This document shows, one piece after another, positions 41,901 through 54,004 of a DNA stretch of 64,000 nt. Each line of letters begins with the position of its first letter. Within the stretch, counting starts at the first letter, position 1. Under the pieces are notes generated by a model. The model was not told the origin of the DNA, did no database searches, and was given only the letters and a program-made list of their open reading frames with translations. The DNA is taken from positions 195,751,706 to 195,815,705 of the forward strand of contig JASEVX010000001.1 in NCBI GenBank assembly GCA_031761405.1, read 5' to 3'. This DNA comes from Serripes groenlandicus (taxonomy: Eukaryota > Mollusca > Bivalvia > Cardiida > Cardiidae). Made by a program: the position numbers and the translations under genes.

Positions 41901-43140
41901 AATATGGTGTCAGGGATTTTGTGTTACATCACATATTTGTTATTTAATTACATGTATTTGAAAAAAAATGTGTTAAATAGTTCCAAAATATCTTTGGTTC
42001 TTTGTTGATGAGTACATAGTAAGTGGGAAGATTCCTAGTAAGTCATCATGGGAAAAGCTGAAGAAGACTTTGTATTGTACAGACAAGTCTAACCTTGTTT
42101 TTAGTTTAAGGCTGTATGGAGTTCGCATTAAAATATCCAAACATGCTAAAATACTGTTCATCTGTAGCTCAGCTATTCGCTAACCTTATATAATATAAGA
42201 CAGAAAGTTTGAAATGCAGAGGATGCAACATACATTTAAATCTTACGTTTCACGGAATGTTGGACTGTCATGTTATTAACACAGCTCGATATAAATTTAA
42301 TAACATAGTTACGGGACATTTTGGTCATGATATCCCACGTATATTGCAGAAGATTTTTAAAGTTTTTTCCCTATACGAGTCTATGCATTGGTTATATTTA
42401 TGTCAGTATTCTTCTTAGCACCACTTGTAATCCGCTTTACTCCGTTCTTTGAGATCGATACGATGTTTTAAAAAAAAACTCTGCCACAGATTTGTCCACC
42501 ATGCATGGAGAATCTATAATAAAATTTGAATTTTTCATTTCATAGCACAGATACTTTCCATGAATTATTCAACTATACTTTTGCCTTTGCTTTAAGCATG
42601 AAACGACTAGTCTGAGTATCTATCTCTATTTCGTTCATTTCTTATCTTAAACAGCTTAATTACTATTTTGGTAGTTAAATTAGCCATGGAAAGTATTATA
42701 TGTAAATAAAATACATTTCTAACAATAATTTTTCATATGTGAGGATGATGTGTGAAAATTAGTTATATGTGTGTGTATATGGGTGTATGTGAGTGTATGT
42801 GAGTGTATGTTAGTGTATGAATGATAAAACTATTTTCATAACCACTTAATTATGAATTACAAGAATGTGCTTTAGTAAACTCTTCAATTTATTTAGGCAA
42901 TAAAGAAATATAATATATATAGGTCTCCTCGCCGTCAATTTAATGGGTGGGTGTTTGAAAATCAAATAAAAATTTATTTCTTCTCATGCAAACCCTGTGA
43001 ACTTATTTGTGTGAAATAATAAATAAACACATTATTTGTACATGCCATTTTAACATGTAATAAGGAAGTTTAAAAAAACAATTTTGTATCAAAATAAATC
43101 TTGAAATGTGATGTGAATAAATGTGTTCTCAGAGTAAAGT
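41900..43140 (+). repeat. Unclassified dispersed repeat, copy 2, interrupted by a LINE remnant
   Basis: The left 85 bp and right 215 bp match 19550-19950; about 930 bp of unrelated sequence separates them. A GTGTATGTGA microsatellite lies at 42770-42820. Confidence 0.5.
41985..42418 (+). pseudogene. Probable LINE reverse-transcriptase C-terminal remnant
   Basis: Frame reading FFVDEYIVSGKIPSKSSWE, KLKKTLYCTDKSNLVFSL and LYGVRIKISKH, then a stop at about 42181. Next comes CRGCNIHLNLTFHGMLDC, a C-x2-C-x8-H-x4-C pattern like the zinc knuckle at the end of many LINE ORF2 proteins. No catalytic RT motif is present. Could instead be an unrelated decayed gene. Confidence 0.35.
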
Positions 43141-43444
43141 CATGTCTAAAAAGTATCTAAACTCTGATCGCTAGCTCATTTCCAAAGCATTATACACACG
43201 TGTTCGCTGCAATTCTACGAAAATGTCATAAAAAGTTTGTTCTCGAACACAGTTTATTTTTGACACACAGTCAACATATTGAGTATAAAAATAATTAACA
43301 AATTGTCGCCTAAGGAACAAAACAACATGAAATTGTCCAATCTATTTACGACATTAACTATCAAACCTTTTTTTGACAGTTTGAACCATTTTACGACAGA
43401 GTGTGTCACCAATGCGGGTCAAGAATGGTTGCTGTGAGACTTAA

Positions 43445-44749
43445 ACAAGAGGGCCATGATGGCCCTATATCGCTCACCTGATTTAAATGAATTTCAATAG
43501 TTTTCAATGTTTTTACACTTTACATAATAAGGAAAGTAAGCTCTGCCCCCCTGGCGGCCATGTTTTCAACAGATCGGAATTATTTGAACAATCTTAGTTC
43601 TTACAGTTACCCAAGGAACATTTGTATTAAATTTTCTTTAAATCGGGCCAGTATTTTTTAACAAGAAGATTTCTAAAGTTTTAACAATGCACATATAAGG
43701 AATTAAGCTGGCGGCCATGTTTTTCAACGGACCAGAAGTATTTCAACAATCTTGGTAGAGGGTGCACCAAGGAACATTTGTGCAAAATAATTTTCAAATC
43801 GGGCCAGTACTTTTGGACTAGAAGATTTTTAAAGTTTTAACAATGCATATATAAGACAAGCTCCGCCCCCTGGCGGCCATGTTTTTCAACGGATCGGAAA
43901 TATTTGAACAATCTTTGTAAAGGGTGCCCCAAGGAACATTTGTGCAAAATAATTTTCAAATCGGGCTTGTACTTTTGGACAAGAAGATTTTTAAAGTTTT
44001 AACAATGCACATATAAGGAAAAAACAAGCTCCACCCCCTGGCGGCCATGATTTTTAACGGATCTGAAATATTTGAACAATCTTGATAAAGGGTGCCCCAA
44101 GGAACATTTGTGCAAAATAATTTTCAAATCAGGCCAGTACTTTTGGACAAGAAGATTTTTAAAGTTTTTAACAATGCACATATAAGGAAAATAAGCTCCG
44201 CCCCCTGGCGGCCATGTTTTTCAACGGATCGGAAATATTTGAACAATCTTGGTAGAGGGTGCCCCAAGGAACGTTTGTGCAAAATAATTTTCAAATCGGG
44301 CCAGTTCTTTTGGACAAGAAGATTTTTAAAGTTTTAACAATGCACATATAAGGAAAATGAGCTCCGCCCCCTGGCGGCCATGTTTTTCAACGGATCGGAA
44401 ATATTTGAACAATCTTGGTAGAGGGTACCCCAAGGAACATTTGTGCAAAATAATTTCTAAATCGGGCCAGTACTTTTGGACAAGAAGATTTTTTAAGATT
44501 TGGTAATTTTCCCCTTTTCTGATGCCGCAGCAACCAAAGTTCTACTTGGAATTAAATTCTTTGTACAACTATGAAAGAGGACCACCTAAGGACCATTCCT
44601 GTGAAGTTATTTTGAAATCTGTCCGTTGGTTTAGTAGGAGAAGTCATTTGTAGGAAATTGTTAACAGACGGACAGACGACGGCGACGACGACGGACGGTG
44701 AGTGATCACAAAAGCTCACCTTGCACTTCGTGCTTAGGTGAGCTAAAAA
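43445..44749 (+). mobile_element. ACAAGAG element, GCTCACCTGA type
   Basis: ACAAGAGGGCCATGATGGCC, CGCTCACCTGA at the 5' end; CTCACCTTGCACTTCGTGCTTAGGTGAGCTAAAAA at the 3' end. Six core units of about 165 bp (CCCTGGCGGCCATGTTTTTC, ACGGATCGGAAATATTTGAAC, TTTTGGACAAGAAG). A (GACGGC)-rich stretch before the 3' hairpin. Confidence 0.8.
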
Positions 44750-44839
44750 CATTGTTTCGTTGGTTGACAACACCGATTTAGTTAATCAGTGGTTGCTCAA
44801 AATTTTTTGCAATGAACTTTTGCTTTTAATTTCTAGATT

Positions 44840-45187
44840 TAAATTTTCTGAAGATGTTTGCAAACCTAAATTGGGCCAGTACTTTTGGACAAGAAGATTT
44901 TGTGCGTTTTCACTATTTATATACTTATAAGGAAAACAATGCCTGCCTTGCTTTTTTAACGGATCAGAATAATTTGAATATTCTTGGTAGAGGGTCACCC
45001 AAGAAATATTTGTGCCAATTTTTTTTCAAATCTGGCAGTCATGTTTTTCACCCAATAAATATAGCTTGAACTATTTTTGTAGAGGGTCACCCAAGGAACA
45101 TTTTAGTCAAATTATATTGGAATTCAACAAGCGAATTCAGATACGAAATGTTATAAAGACTGGCCATCACTACTTACTTGTAAATTA
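44840..45187. repeat. Core-repeat fragments without ends
   Basis: Two to three decayed units (GGCCAGTACTTTTGGACAAG, TTGGTAGAGGGTCACCCAAG). No gene. Confidence 0.55.
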
Positions 45188-46383
45188 ACAAGAGCTGTCG
45201 GAGGACAGCGTGCTCGACTATTCCACCGCTTATTTAAGTTACTGAGATAATAGACTCTAATGTAGTTGCATGCAAAACATTAACCACAATTTCTTAGTGG
45301 GTGATAATTTGCATTATATGCAGGATAGTGTTATTTAACATGATTATTTTCATAGGTGTGATGGTTAGAAAGGGTTGTATAACCTTTCAATGGAATGCAT
45401 CAAGTAGTTACTCAGATATGGACTCTTAATGTAGTTTCACGCAAACCTTTAACCATAATTTCTAAGTTAAAAAAAGGGCAACAATTTGTACCATATACAG
45501 GATAGAGTTATCATAATTGGTTGTGTTTATAGTTGTGCAATTGGGAAAGGTTGTATAAAGTTTCAATACAATTTTTCAAGTTGTAACTGAGATTACACTC
45601 TAAATGTAGTTGCAAAACTTTAAGTCCAAAAAGGTCCATAACTTGCATAAAATGCTGGATAGAGTAATCATACTTGATTGTTTACATAGATGATTAGATG
45701 TGATGGTTGGTAAGTGCTGTATAAAGTTTCAATGCAATGCATCAAGTAGTTACTAAGAGATGGTCTCTTTATGTAGTTGCATGCAAAACTTTAACCAGAA
45801 TTTATAAGTCCAAAAAGGCCATAACTTGCATAAAATGCAGGATAGAGTTATCATACTTGATAATCTACACAGGTGTGATAGTTGGGTAGGGTTGTAGAAA
45901 GTTTCAATGCAATGCATCAAGTATTTACTGAGACGTGAACTCTTAATTTAGTTGCACGCAAAACTTTAACCAGAATTTCTAAGTAAAAAAAGGGCCATAA
46001 CTTGCATAAAATGCAGAATAGAGTTATCATACTTGATAATCTACACAGGTGTAATAGTTGGGTAAGGTTGTAGAGAGTTGCAATGCAATGCATCAAGTAA
46101 ATACTGAGATATGGACTCTTACTTTAGTTGCACGCAAAACTTTAACCAGAATTTCTAAGTAAAAAAAGTACCATAACTTGCATAAAATGCAGGACAGAGT
46201 TATCTAACTTGATAATCTACATTGGTGTGATAGTTTGGTAGGGTTGTAGAAAGTTTCAATGCAATACATGTAGTATTTTAGAACTTGCATGCAAAACCTT
46301 AACCAAAGTGTGACGTGGACGCCGACGCCGACGCCAGGGTGAGTAGTATAGCTCTCATATTCTTCGAATAGTCGAGCTAAAAA
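45188..46383 (+). mobile_element. ACAAGAG element, GCTCGACTATTC type
   Basis: ACAAGAGCTGTCGGAGGACAGC, GCTCGACTATTCC at the 5' end; TTCGAATAGTCGAGCTAAAAA at the 3' end, inverse over 12 bp. Six or seven core units of about 165 bp with AAGGGCCATAACTTGCATAA and TTTCAATGCAATGCATCAAG. (GACGCC)n precedes the end. Confidence 0.82.
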
Positions 46384-46494
46384 TGTTATCATATCTATCA
46401 GACACAAGAAAATCTGTGAGACTCAGTTATGCCTTCATTAGTATAATTTGTCACATTCATTCTATACAAAGGCTTAGACAAGGGGGAATAAACA

Positions 46495-46690
46495 GTTATT
46501 TGTGTATGTTTTACAATGCTTTCAACAATTTTTCAGTTATATCACTGCATTTCCTGAGGAAGCTACAAAATGTATGTGACCATTTTTCCCGACACCAAGC
46601 CTATAATCCAGAGCTTCAAGGAGAGAAAGCCGGTATGATCAACCAAGGATAGACCCAGGGTTCACGGTGTTGCCATTGACGAAGAAAATA
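46495..46690 (-). repeat. Decayed SINE
   Basis: TTCAGTTATATCACTGCATTTCC core and AGACCCAGGGTTCACGGTG head-like end; related to the SINE at 7735. Its frame is not a gene. Confidence 0.45.
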
Positions 46691-46845
46691 ACAAGAGGGC
46701 CATAATGGCCCTAGTTCGCTCACCTGAACTATGCAATGTGATTTCTAATGCAAACACATCAAGACAATTATTCTTACAAAGATTCAAAATGCAAACTCAA
46801 GTGTTAACAAGATTTTCCTTCATTTGGCCTAAGGGATTAATCTAG
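46691..46845 (+). mobile_element. 5' fragment of an ACAAGAG element
   Basis: ACAAGAGGGCCATAATGGCC and CGCTCACCTGA followed by one core start (GTGTTAACAAGATTTTCCTTC), then cut off. Confidence 0.6.
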
Positions 46846-46972
46846 GTTTTTGGGGAAAGTGCCCTTTCTGTAAAAAGGGGATTTTGTTCCCTTATAGGGG
46901 AAAACTACATAAACTGACTGTCTCGATGTTTGTTATATTATGTATGTGTACTAGCTGTCATTTCTTAGAATA

Positions 46973-48965
46973 ACAAGAGCTGTCGGAGGACAGCGCGCTC
47001 GACTATATGCCGCTTATTCACATAAAGCACTATTTCATTATATTGCACTTAAATACTATTAACCCTTTCCCTCATACGGCAATTCTGCAGCAGACGACTT
47101 TGAACTTATTTTGTCAAAACATAGAAAATCTCCATAATTGAATGGATAACCTATGACAAAAAGTGGAAAACATTGTGGCAAAATTTTCTAAGTAATTCAA
47201 AGGCCATTACTCCATATTTAGGATGCAATGGAGTTATCTAACCTAATTGTACGATGGTCCTTAACAAATGTGTGAAGTATGAAGTGATTTGAATTATCAT
47301 ATGAAACTTTAACGCAAATGTTAAAACTGACCGAGTTTAAAAATAGCAAAACCTTAAAAAAAGGTTTACCAAATGTTTGACATCATGCAAAACCCGTTTG
47401 ATATGTTGAAGAATTATATTTGATAAATGAATGATCACAATTAGAAAGGAATTATTGAGAGAAAAAAAAAAAAAAAAATTCCAACTTGCCCTAAAACTTT
47501 AACCACCCAAAATCATGTTTTTTACCCCAAAAAGAAGGTCACACTCAGCATCTTCAGCATTCAATGTGAAGAAAGGTATAAGATGTAACTACATTCCAAA
47601 TATTAAAGCCGTAGCACAAATACTTATTGAGAAAAATTAAACAAGAGGGCCATGATGGCCCTTGAATCGCTCACCTGATTTTTTTTTTTTTCACTTTAGC
47701 TATATAAGCCCCGCCCCCTGGCGGCCATAGTTTCCGACGAATCAACTTGGCTTGAAGGAATCTGATAGAGGGTCACCCTAGGAACATTTCTACAAAATTA
47801 TTTGAAAATCGGCCTGACACTTATGGAGGAGAAGATTTTTTAAGTTTTCACTATAGCCATAAAAGGCAAAATAGCCCCGCCCCCTGGCGGCCATGTTTTT
47901 TGACCAATCAACATGGCTTGAAGGAATCTGATAGAGGATCACCCAAGGAACATTTCTACAAAATTATTTGAAAATCGGCCTGACACTTTTGGAGAAGAAG
48001 ATTTTTTAAGTTTGCTCTATAGCCATATAAGGCAAAATAGCCCCGACCCCCTGGGGGCCATGTTTTTCGACCAATCAACATGGCTTGAAGGAATCTGATA
48101 GAGGATCACCCAAGGAACATTTCTACAAAATTATTTGAAAATCGGCCTGACACTTTCGGAGGAGAAGATTTTTTTAAGTTTTCACTATAGCCATATAAGG
48201 CAAAATAGCCCCGCCCCCCCTGGCGGCCATGTTTTTCGACCAATCAATATGGCTTGAAGGAATCTGATAGAGGGTCATCCAAGGAACATTTCTACAAAAT
48301 TATTTAAAAATCTGCCAACCAGTTTGGGAGAAGAAGAATTTTGAAGTTTTTTCGGTTTCGTTGCCATTGAAACCAGAATTTTGCATGGATCCCAAAAATT
48401 TGAAGGAATTCTGGTGAGGTCATCGAGAGGATGCTTTCTGTGAAGTTTCATCCAAATTGACCCACTGGTTACTGAGGAGAAGAAGTTGACGCACGCCGGA
48501 CAAAAGGCAATCACAATAACTCACCTTGAGCAAAGCTCAGGTGAGCTAAAAATTAAATGAAAATGCCAACTTGCCCTAAAACTTTAACCACCCAAAATCA
48601 CATCTTTTACCCCAAAAAAAGAAGGTCACACTCAGAATCTTCAGCATACAATATGAAGACAGGTATTAGATGTAATTATATTCCAAATATAAAAGCCCTA
48701 GCATAAGTAACTATTGAGAAAAAAAAAATTAAAAAAAAATTCCAACTTGCCCTAAAAAGAAGGTCACACTCAGTACCTTTAACATTCAATGTGAAGAAAG
48801 GACTGGTATAAGATGTAACTATATTCCAAATATTAAAGCCCTAGCACAAATACTTATGAATGAAAATGCCAACTTGCCCTAAAACTTTAACCGGACACCG
48901 ACGGAGACGCCGACGCCGGGACGAGTAGTAAAGCTCTCATATTCTTCGAATAGTCGAGCTAAAAA
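46973..48965 (+). mobile_element. ACAAGAG element, GCTCGACTAT type, containing a nested element
   Basis: 5' ACAAGAGCTGTCGGAGGACAGC then GCTCGACTAT; 3' TTCGAATAGTCGAGCTAAAAA at 48965. The interior has a TTAA MITE half at about 47060-47180, three core units with CTTGCCCTAAAACTTTAACC, and the complete element 47641-48552 inserted. Confidence 0.72.
47641..48552 (+). mobile_element. Nested ACAAGAG element, GCTCACCTGA type
   Basis: ACAAGAGGGCCATGATGGCC, CGCTCACCTGA to GAGCAAAGCTCAGGTGAGCTAAAAA, with four core units containing CCCCGCCCCCTGGCGGCCAT. Host sequence AAAAATTAA... resumes directly after it. Confidence 0.78.
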
Positions 48966-49109
48966 GACAGTATAACATGTTGAAGATATTCTAAAGAGTT
49001 TTATTTTCAAAACTTCATGAAAACATCGAACAGTTTGTTCAAATCTGACAGTCTTGATACTCAGTCCCATGCCAATATAGTCCAGATCAGGAAAAATGAC
49101 ATGGGTACA

Positions 49110-49430
49110 CTATGAACTTGATGACATGGTGGATTTACAAGTCAATTCTCCTTGTCTTCATATTTTTGAAGATGTCCACCATGTTATCAAGTTCATAATC
49201 ACTCCACTCTTCTTTCCCTTCTCTACATATTCTCATAAGACTATCAAGGTGGCTTTGGTTTAGTATGTTCCTAAAACTGGTGCACAAACTGTTCATTAAA
49301 CTGAAACCCCTTTCCACTGTTGCTGTTGACATTGGAATCATCATTGAGAGTAGCAGCAATCTTGTCATTCTTGGAAAAACATTTGCTATCACTTCATTTG
49401 TCATCATGTAAATGATACATGCTTAAATTA
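49110..49430 (-). pseudogene. hAT transposase C-terminal fragment (dimerisation domain)
   Basis: An open frame of about 90 codons containing IPMSTATVERGFSLMNSL, SFRNILNQSHLDSLMRI and a W.D.E..N.VD tail. This is the hAT C-terminal dimerisation region, of the ZNF862-like kind (family knowledge). No catalytic part is attached. Its upstream side meets an oppositely oriented hAT fragment at 49451. Confidence 0.72.
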
Positions 49431-49450
49431 ATCCCTTTGTGTATTTCATT

Positions 49451-49560
49451 AGATGGCTCTCTCATGGTGCTGCCTGTCAGCGAATAGCCGACATATTTGA
49501 AGAAGTTGTAGACTGCCTAGAAATGGGCCGGGAGCCGGTAAAATCACCCTGTAACTTCAG
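49451..49560 (+). pseudogene. hAT transposase middle fragment, opposite strand
   Basis: Frame reads RWLSHGAACQRIADIFEEV, VDCLEMGREP, the RWLS-x-G..... motif found in the middle of hAT/ZNF862-like transposases. About 35 codons, then no further similarity. Together with the minus fragment it forms an inverted, scrambled hAT remnant. Confidence 0.6.
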
Positions 49561-50424
49561 AATCTTCACCCGGCAAATTCCCCCGCAGCAACGAAAATAA
49601 AATCTGTTTTGCCGATCGGGAAAGTGGCATTCAGAAATCTATTCCGAGACAAATACCACATGTTATCTTGTCAATATTAATTCAAAACATGTCAAGTGTA
49701 AGCCGTAGAATTTGCGATAGAGAGCAAGAGAGCAGAAAACAAATCAATTCAGTAAACCGGATATGATTTTTACTTTCTGTTTCTTCCGGATGTGATAATA
49801 TGCATGCGTACGTCGGGTCACTTCTGCGCTTGACAGCAATGATGGAATACTCCGGAAAATAAACAAGAACGATCCTAGGGTCCTAATTTAATTGCGCTAC
49901 AAAAATAAGAAGATTTTTAAAGTTTTAACAATGCACATATAAGGAAAACAAGCTCCGCCCCCTGGCGACCATGTTTTTCAACGGAATGGAAATATTTGAA
50001 CAATCTTGGTGAAGGGTGCCCCAAGGAACATTTGTGCAAAATAATTTTCAAATCGGGCCAGTACTTTTGGACAAGAAGATTTTTAAAGTTTAAACAATGC
50101 ACATATAAGGAAAACAAGCTCCGTCCCCTGGCGGCCATGTTTTTTAACGGATCGGACATATTTGAACAATCTTGGTGAAGGGTGCCCCAAGGAATATTTG
50201 TGAAAAATAATTTTCAAATCGGGCCAGTACTTTTGGACAAGAAGATTTTTAAAGTTTTAACAATGCATATTTTTCTCGAGGGGAAAGTGCCATTTAACGG
50301 CAGCAAAATAAATCTAGATTTGTCTGTCTAGTGACCTTGTTTTTGAACAGACATGACCAATATTTGAACTTCGCCTACATATCATCAAGACAAACATTCC
50401 GATAGTTTCAATTTGCTCAAGTTA
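49561..50424. repeat. Unique stretch, then core repeats without ends
   Basis: 49561-49900: non-coding, nothing recognised. 49905-50270: two to three core units of the 43445 type. 50280-50424: fragment of another core type (AGTGACCTTGTTTTTGAAC). Confidence 0.5.
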
Positions 50425-51908
50425 ACAAGAGGGTCAAGATGGCCCTAAAGCGATCACCTGAATATTTTTAAAGTATTTACCTAAACGAGTCTATGTAAAA
50501 CAAGTGATCTCCAGGGTGGGGCCATTTTTGACACCAGGGCTATACTTTGACCAATCTTGGTAGAGGTCCATTAGATGTTCAAGTTAGATTTCAAATATCA
50601 ACTTTAAGACAAGATTTCTTTAAAGTAATATTATGTAAAACAAGTGACCCGGGATGGGGTAATTTTTTACCCCAGGGCTATAATTTGAACAATCTTGGTA
50701 GAGGTCAACCAGATGAAGCTACATACCAAATATCAAAAGCCAGGACATTCTACCTTCAGACAAGAAGATTCTTAAAGTTTCTCCCTATACGAGTCTTCGT
50801 AAAACAAGTGACCCCGGGGACGGAGTCATTTTTTACCCCAGGGCTATAAATTGAACAATCTTGAAAGAGGTTCACTAGATGAAGCTATATACTAAATATC
50901 AAAGGCCAGGGCCTTCTACTTTTAGACCAGAAGATTTTTAAAGTTTTTTCCCTATACGAGTCTATGTAAAACATGTGACCCCGTGAGGGGCCATTTTTAA
51001 CCCCAGGGCTATAATTTGAACAATCTTGGTAGAGGTCCATAAGATGAAGCTACATAACAAATATCAAAAGCCTGGGCCATCTACTTTTAGACAAGAAGAT
51101 GTTTAAAGTTTTTTCCCTATACAAGTCTATGTTCAACAAGTGACCACTGGGGAGGGGTAATATTTTACCCCAGGGCTATAATTTGAACAATTTTGATAGA
51201 GGTCCACTAGATAAAGCTACATACCGAATATCAAAGGCCTTGGCCTTCTACTTTTAGACAAGAAGATTTTTAAAGTTTTTTTCCCATACGAGTCTAAGTC
51301 ACAACTAGTGACCACCGGGGAGGGAGCTTGACCCCAGGGCTATAATTTGAACAATCTTGGTAGAGGTCCACTAGATAAAGCTACCTACCAAATATCAAAG
51401 GCCTTGGCCTTCTACATTTAGACAAGAAGATTTTTAAAATATGTTCTCTATACGAGTCTATGTAAAACAAGTGACCCCCGGGGAGGGGTCATTTTTTACC
51501 CCAGAGCTATAAAAGTTTTGGTTAATTTCCCCTTTATTGTTGCCGTGGCAACCAGTTCTCAATGGAATTTAAATATTTGAACAATTTTGAAAGAGGGAAT
51601 GAATGAATGAATGTATATTGTTTTATGGCGCATCGACAGCTAAGGTCATTTAGCGCGCAATTAATTTTAATTATTCATGATCCCTGGGTAAACAAACCAG
51701 TACTAGGCTAGAAAATGTGCCTTGCCCAAGGGCACTCCACCATGACCGTAGTTTTGAAAGAGGGCCACCAAAAGAACATTCCTGTGAAGTTTGGTTGAAA
51801 TTGGTCATGTGGTTAAGGAGGAGATGATCTAAAAATTAACGACGGACGACGGACAAAAAGTGATCAGAATAGCTCACCTTGAGCCTTTGGTTCAGGTGAT
51901 CTAAAAAT
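50425..51908 (+). mobile_element. ACAAGAG element, GATCACCTGAA type
   Basis: 5' ACAAGAGGGTCAAGATGGCCC then GCGATCACCTGAA; 3' TTTGGTTCAGGTGATCTAAAAA. Both ends carry the same base change relative to the GCTCACCTGA type. Eight or so core units of about 155 bp with CCCAGGGCTATAATTTGAAC and TCTATGTAAAACAAGTGACC. A SINE-like insert (TTTTATGGCGCATCGACAGC) at about 51605-51745. Confidence 0.82.
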
Positions 51909-52520
51909 GCAGCATCCAGAGTGTTAACAAAATTTCCCTTCAATTTGACCTAGTGACCTATTTTCTGACCCAATACAACCCATATTTATACTTGACCTAG
52001 ATATACTTACGACAAACATTCTGACAAAATTTCAAGCTGCTGAAGCCAAAAATGCAGCTTCCAATGTGTTAACAAAGAGTTTCCATCAATTTGGCCTAGT
52101 GACCTACTTTTTGACAGAAGTAACTCATATTCAAGCTTGGCCTAGATATCATTTGGCATAGTGACCAAGTTTCTGACTCATTATGACCCATATTCGACCT
52201 TGATCTAGATATCTTTTAGACAAACATTCTGCGGCCTCTATAGGGTGTTAACAAGATTTTCCATCAATTTGACCTAGTGACCTCCTTTTTGACCAAACAT
52301 GACCCTTGTTCGAACATGACTTATATATCATCAAGAAGAACAAGTTGAAAATGTGGCCTCAAGAGTGTTTACAAGATTTCCCTTCAATTTGACCTAGTGA
52401 CCTAGTTTTTGACCTCATATGGCCCCGTTTGAAACTTGTCCAAGATTTTATGGAGATGAATGCTTTGATAAACTTTCATGAAGATCGGATGCAAAATGAA
52501 GCCTTTGTTAACTAAGCGTA
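51909..52520 (+). repeat. Tandem units of about 130 bp, no ends
   Basis: Five units with GTGTTAACAAGATTTCC, TTTGACCTAGTGACC and ATGACCCATATTC, as in 3180-3930 and 61740-62400. Probably the displaced interior of another ACAAGAG element. Confidence 0.6.
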
Positions 52521-52539
52521 TGATTAAAGATAGATAGGA

Positions 52540-53904
52540 ACAAGAGTGCCAGTGCCGCCACAATGTACGCCGCCACAAAATATAAAGATCAAGATTGGTC
52601 CTTTTAATTATTGCTTTTAACATGTATCACAAAACTAGCATTGGAATCTATCAAAATGGCCGAACTGAAAAATGGTAATTTCATGGAAAAAAATCACAAA
52701 ACTACCATTATGGTAAAACAATCATTTAATGGAAAAGAAACAGCAAACAAAGTATTGGATTGGACTGTTGGAGCTTATTGTCCCATTCAACAAATTATTT
52801 CAGTCAGGAAGAAAATAGGATACATATAAACAGAGATAGAACCCTATAAAGGCTTCTGATATGAAAGTAGGTCAAATGGCAGTGTCGATATGTATCCTTT
52901 TTTCCTTCTGAGCATAACTCTTACAAAAATCACTCTACCGGATAATCCCTGCTTTATGCACTTCTACCTGTTTGGAAACTTGAGTTGCGTTCTCAAGTGA
53001 ATATGCTATAGAGACCAAGTTTCGAAATGCATAACTATTGCAAAAATGGCTGAACCAGAAAATCCCCGCTTCATGCACATCTACCCATTATAGTTATGAC
53101 ATTGACCAAGTTTGGAAAAGATTCAGTCAGAAACGTAGGAAGAGTTGCGTTCACAAGCCGAAATATCAATCAGCTACAGACTAAGTTACAAGGGACATAA
53201 ATCTTGCAAAAATCAATGAACCGGAAAATCGCCACTTCATGCACATCTACCCATTATAGTTATGACATTGACCAAGTTTTAAAAAGTTTCGGTCAGAAAC
53301 ATAGGAAGAGTTGCGTTCACAAGGCTGCAATATCAATCAGCTACAGAGACAAGTTACAAGGGACATAAATCTTGCAAAAATCAATGAACCGGAAAATCGC
53401 CGCTTCATGCACATCTACCCATTATAGTCATGACATTGACCAAGTTTTGAAAAGATTCGGTCAGAAACATAGGAAGAGTTGCATCCACAAGGCTGCAATA
53501 TCAATCAGCTACAGAGACTAAGTTTCAAGGGACAAAAATCTTGCAAAAATCAATGAACTGGAAAATCGCCGCTTCATGCACATCTACCCTTTATAGTTAT
53601 GACATTGACCAAGTTTTGAAAAGATTCAGTCAGAAACATAGGAAGAGTTGCGTTCACAAGGCTGCAATATCAATCAGCTACAGAGACTAAGTTACAAGGG
53701 ACATAAATCTTGCAAATATCAATGAACCGGAAAATCGCCGCTTCATGCACATCTACCCATTATAGTTATGACATTGACCAAGTTTTAAAAAGATACAGTC
53801 AGAAACGTAGGAGGAGTTGCGTTCACAAGAAAAGGACGTACAGACGGACAGACAGACGGAGAAGATGACACCAATATACGACCGCCACCGGCGGCGTATA
53901 AAAA
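52540..53904 (+). mobile_element. ACAAGAG element, TACGCCGCC type
   Basis: 5' ACAAGAGTGCCAGTGCCGCC, GTACGCCGCC; 3' CCGCCACCGGCGGCGTATAAAAA. Five core units of about 168 bp (TTCATGCACATCTACCCATT, GTTGCGTTCACAAGGCTGC). Followed by (GACAGACG)n before the end. The inverted pair here is TACGCCGCC/GGCGGCGTA. Confidence 0.78.
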
Positions 53905-54004
53905 CGTTGTGACAGTGATTAACAATTAGACAAATAGGCTTGCATTGTATACCGCATGATTCAGAGAATATAATTTGTCAATCCAGTTAGCCCTGGCAGA
54001 AAAA

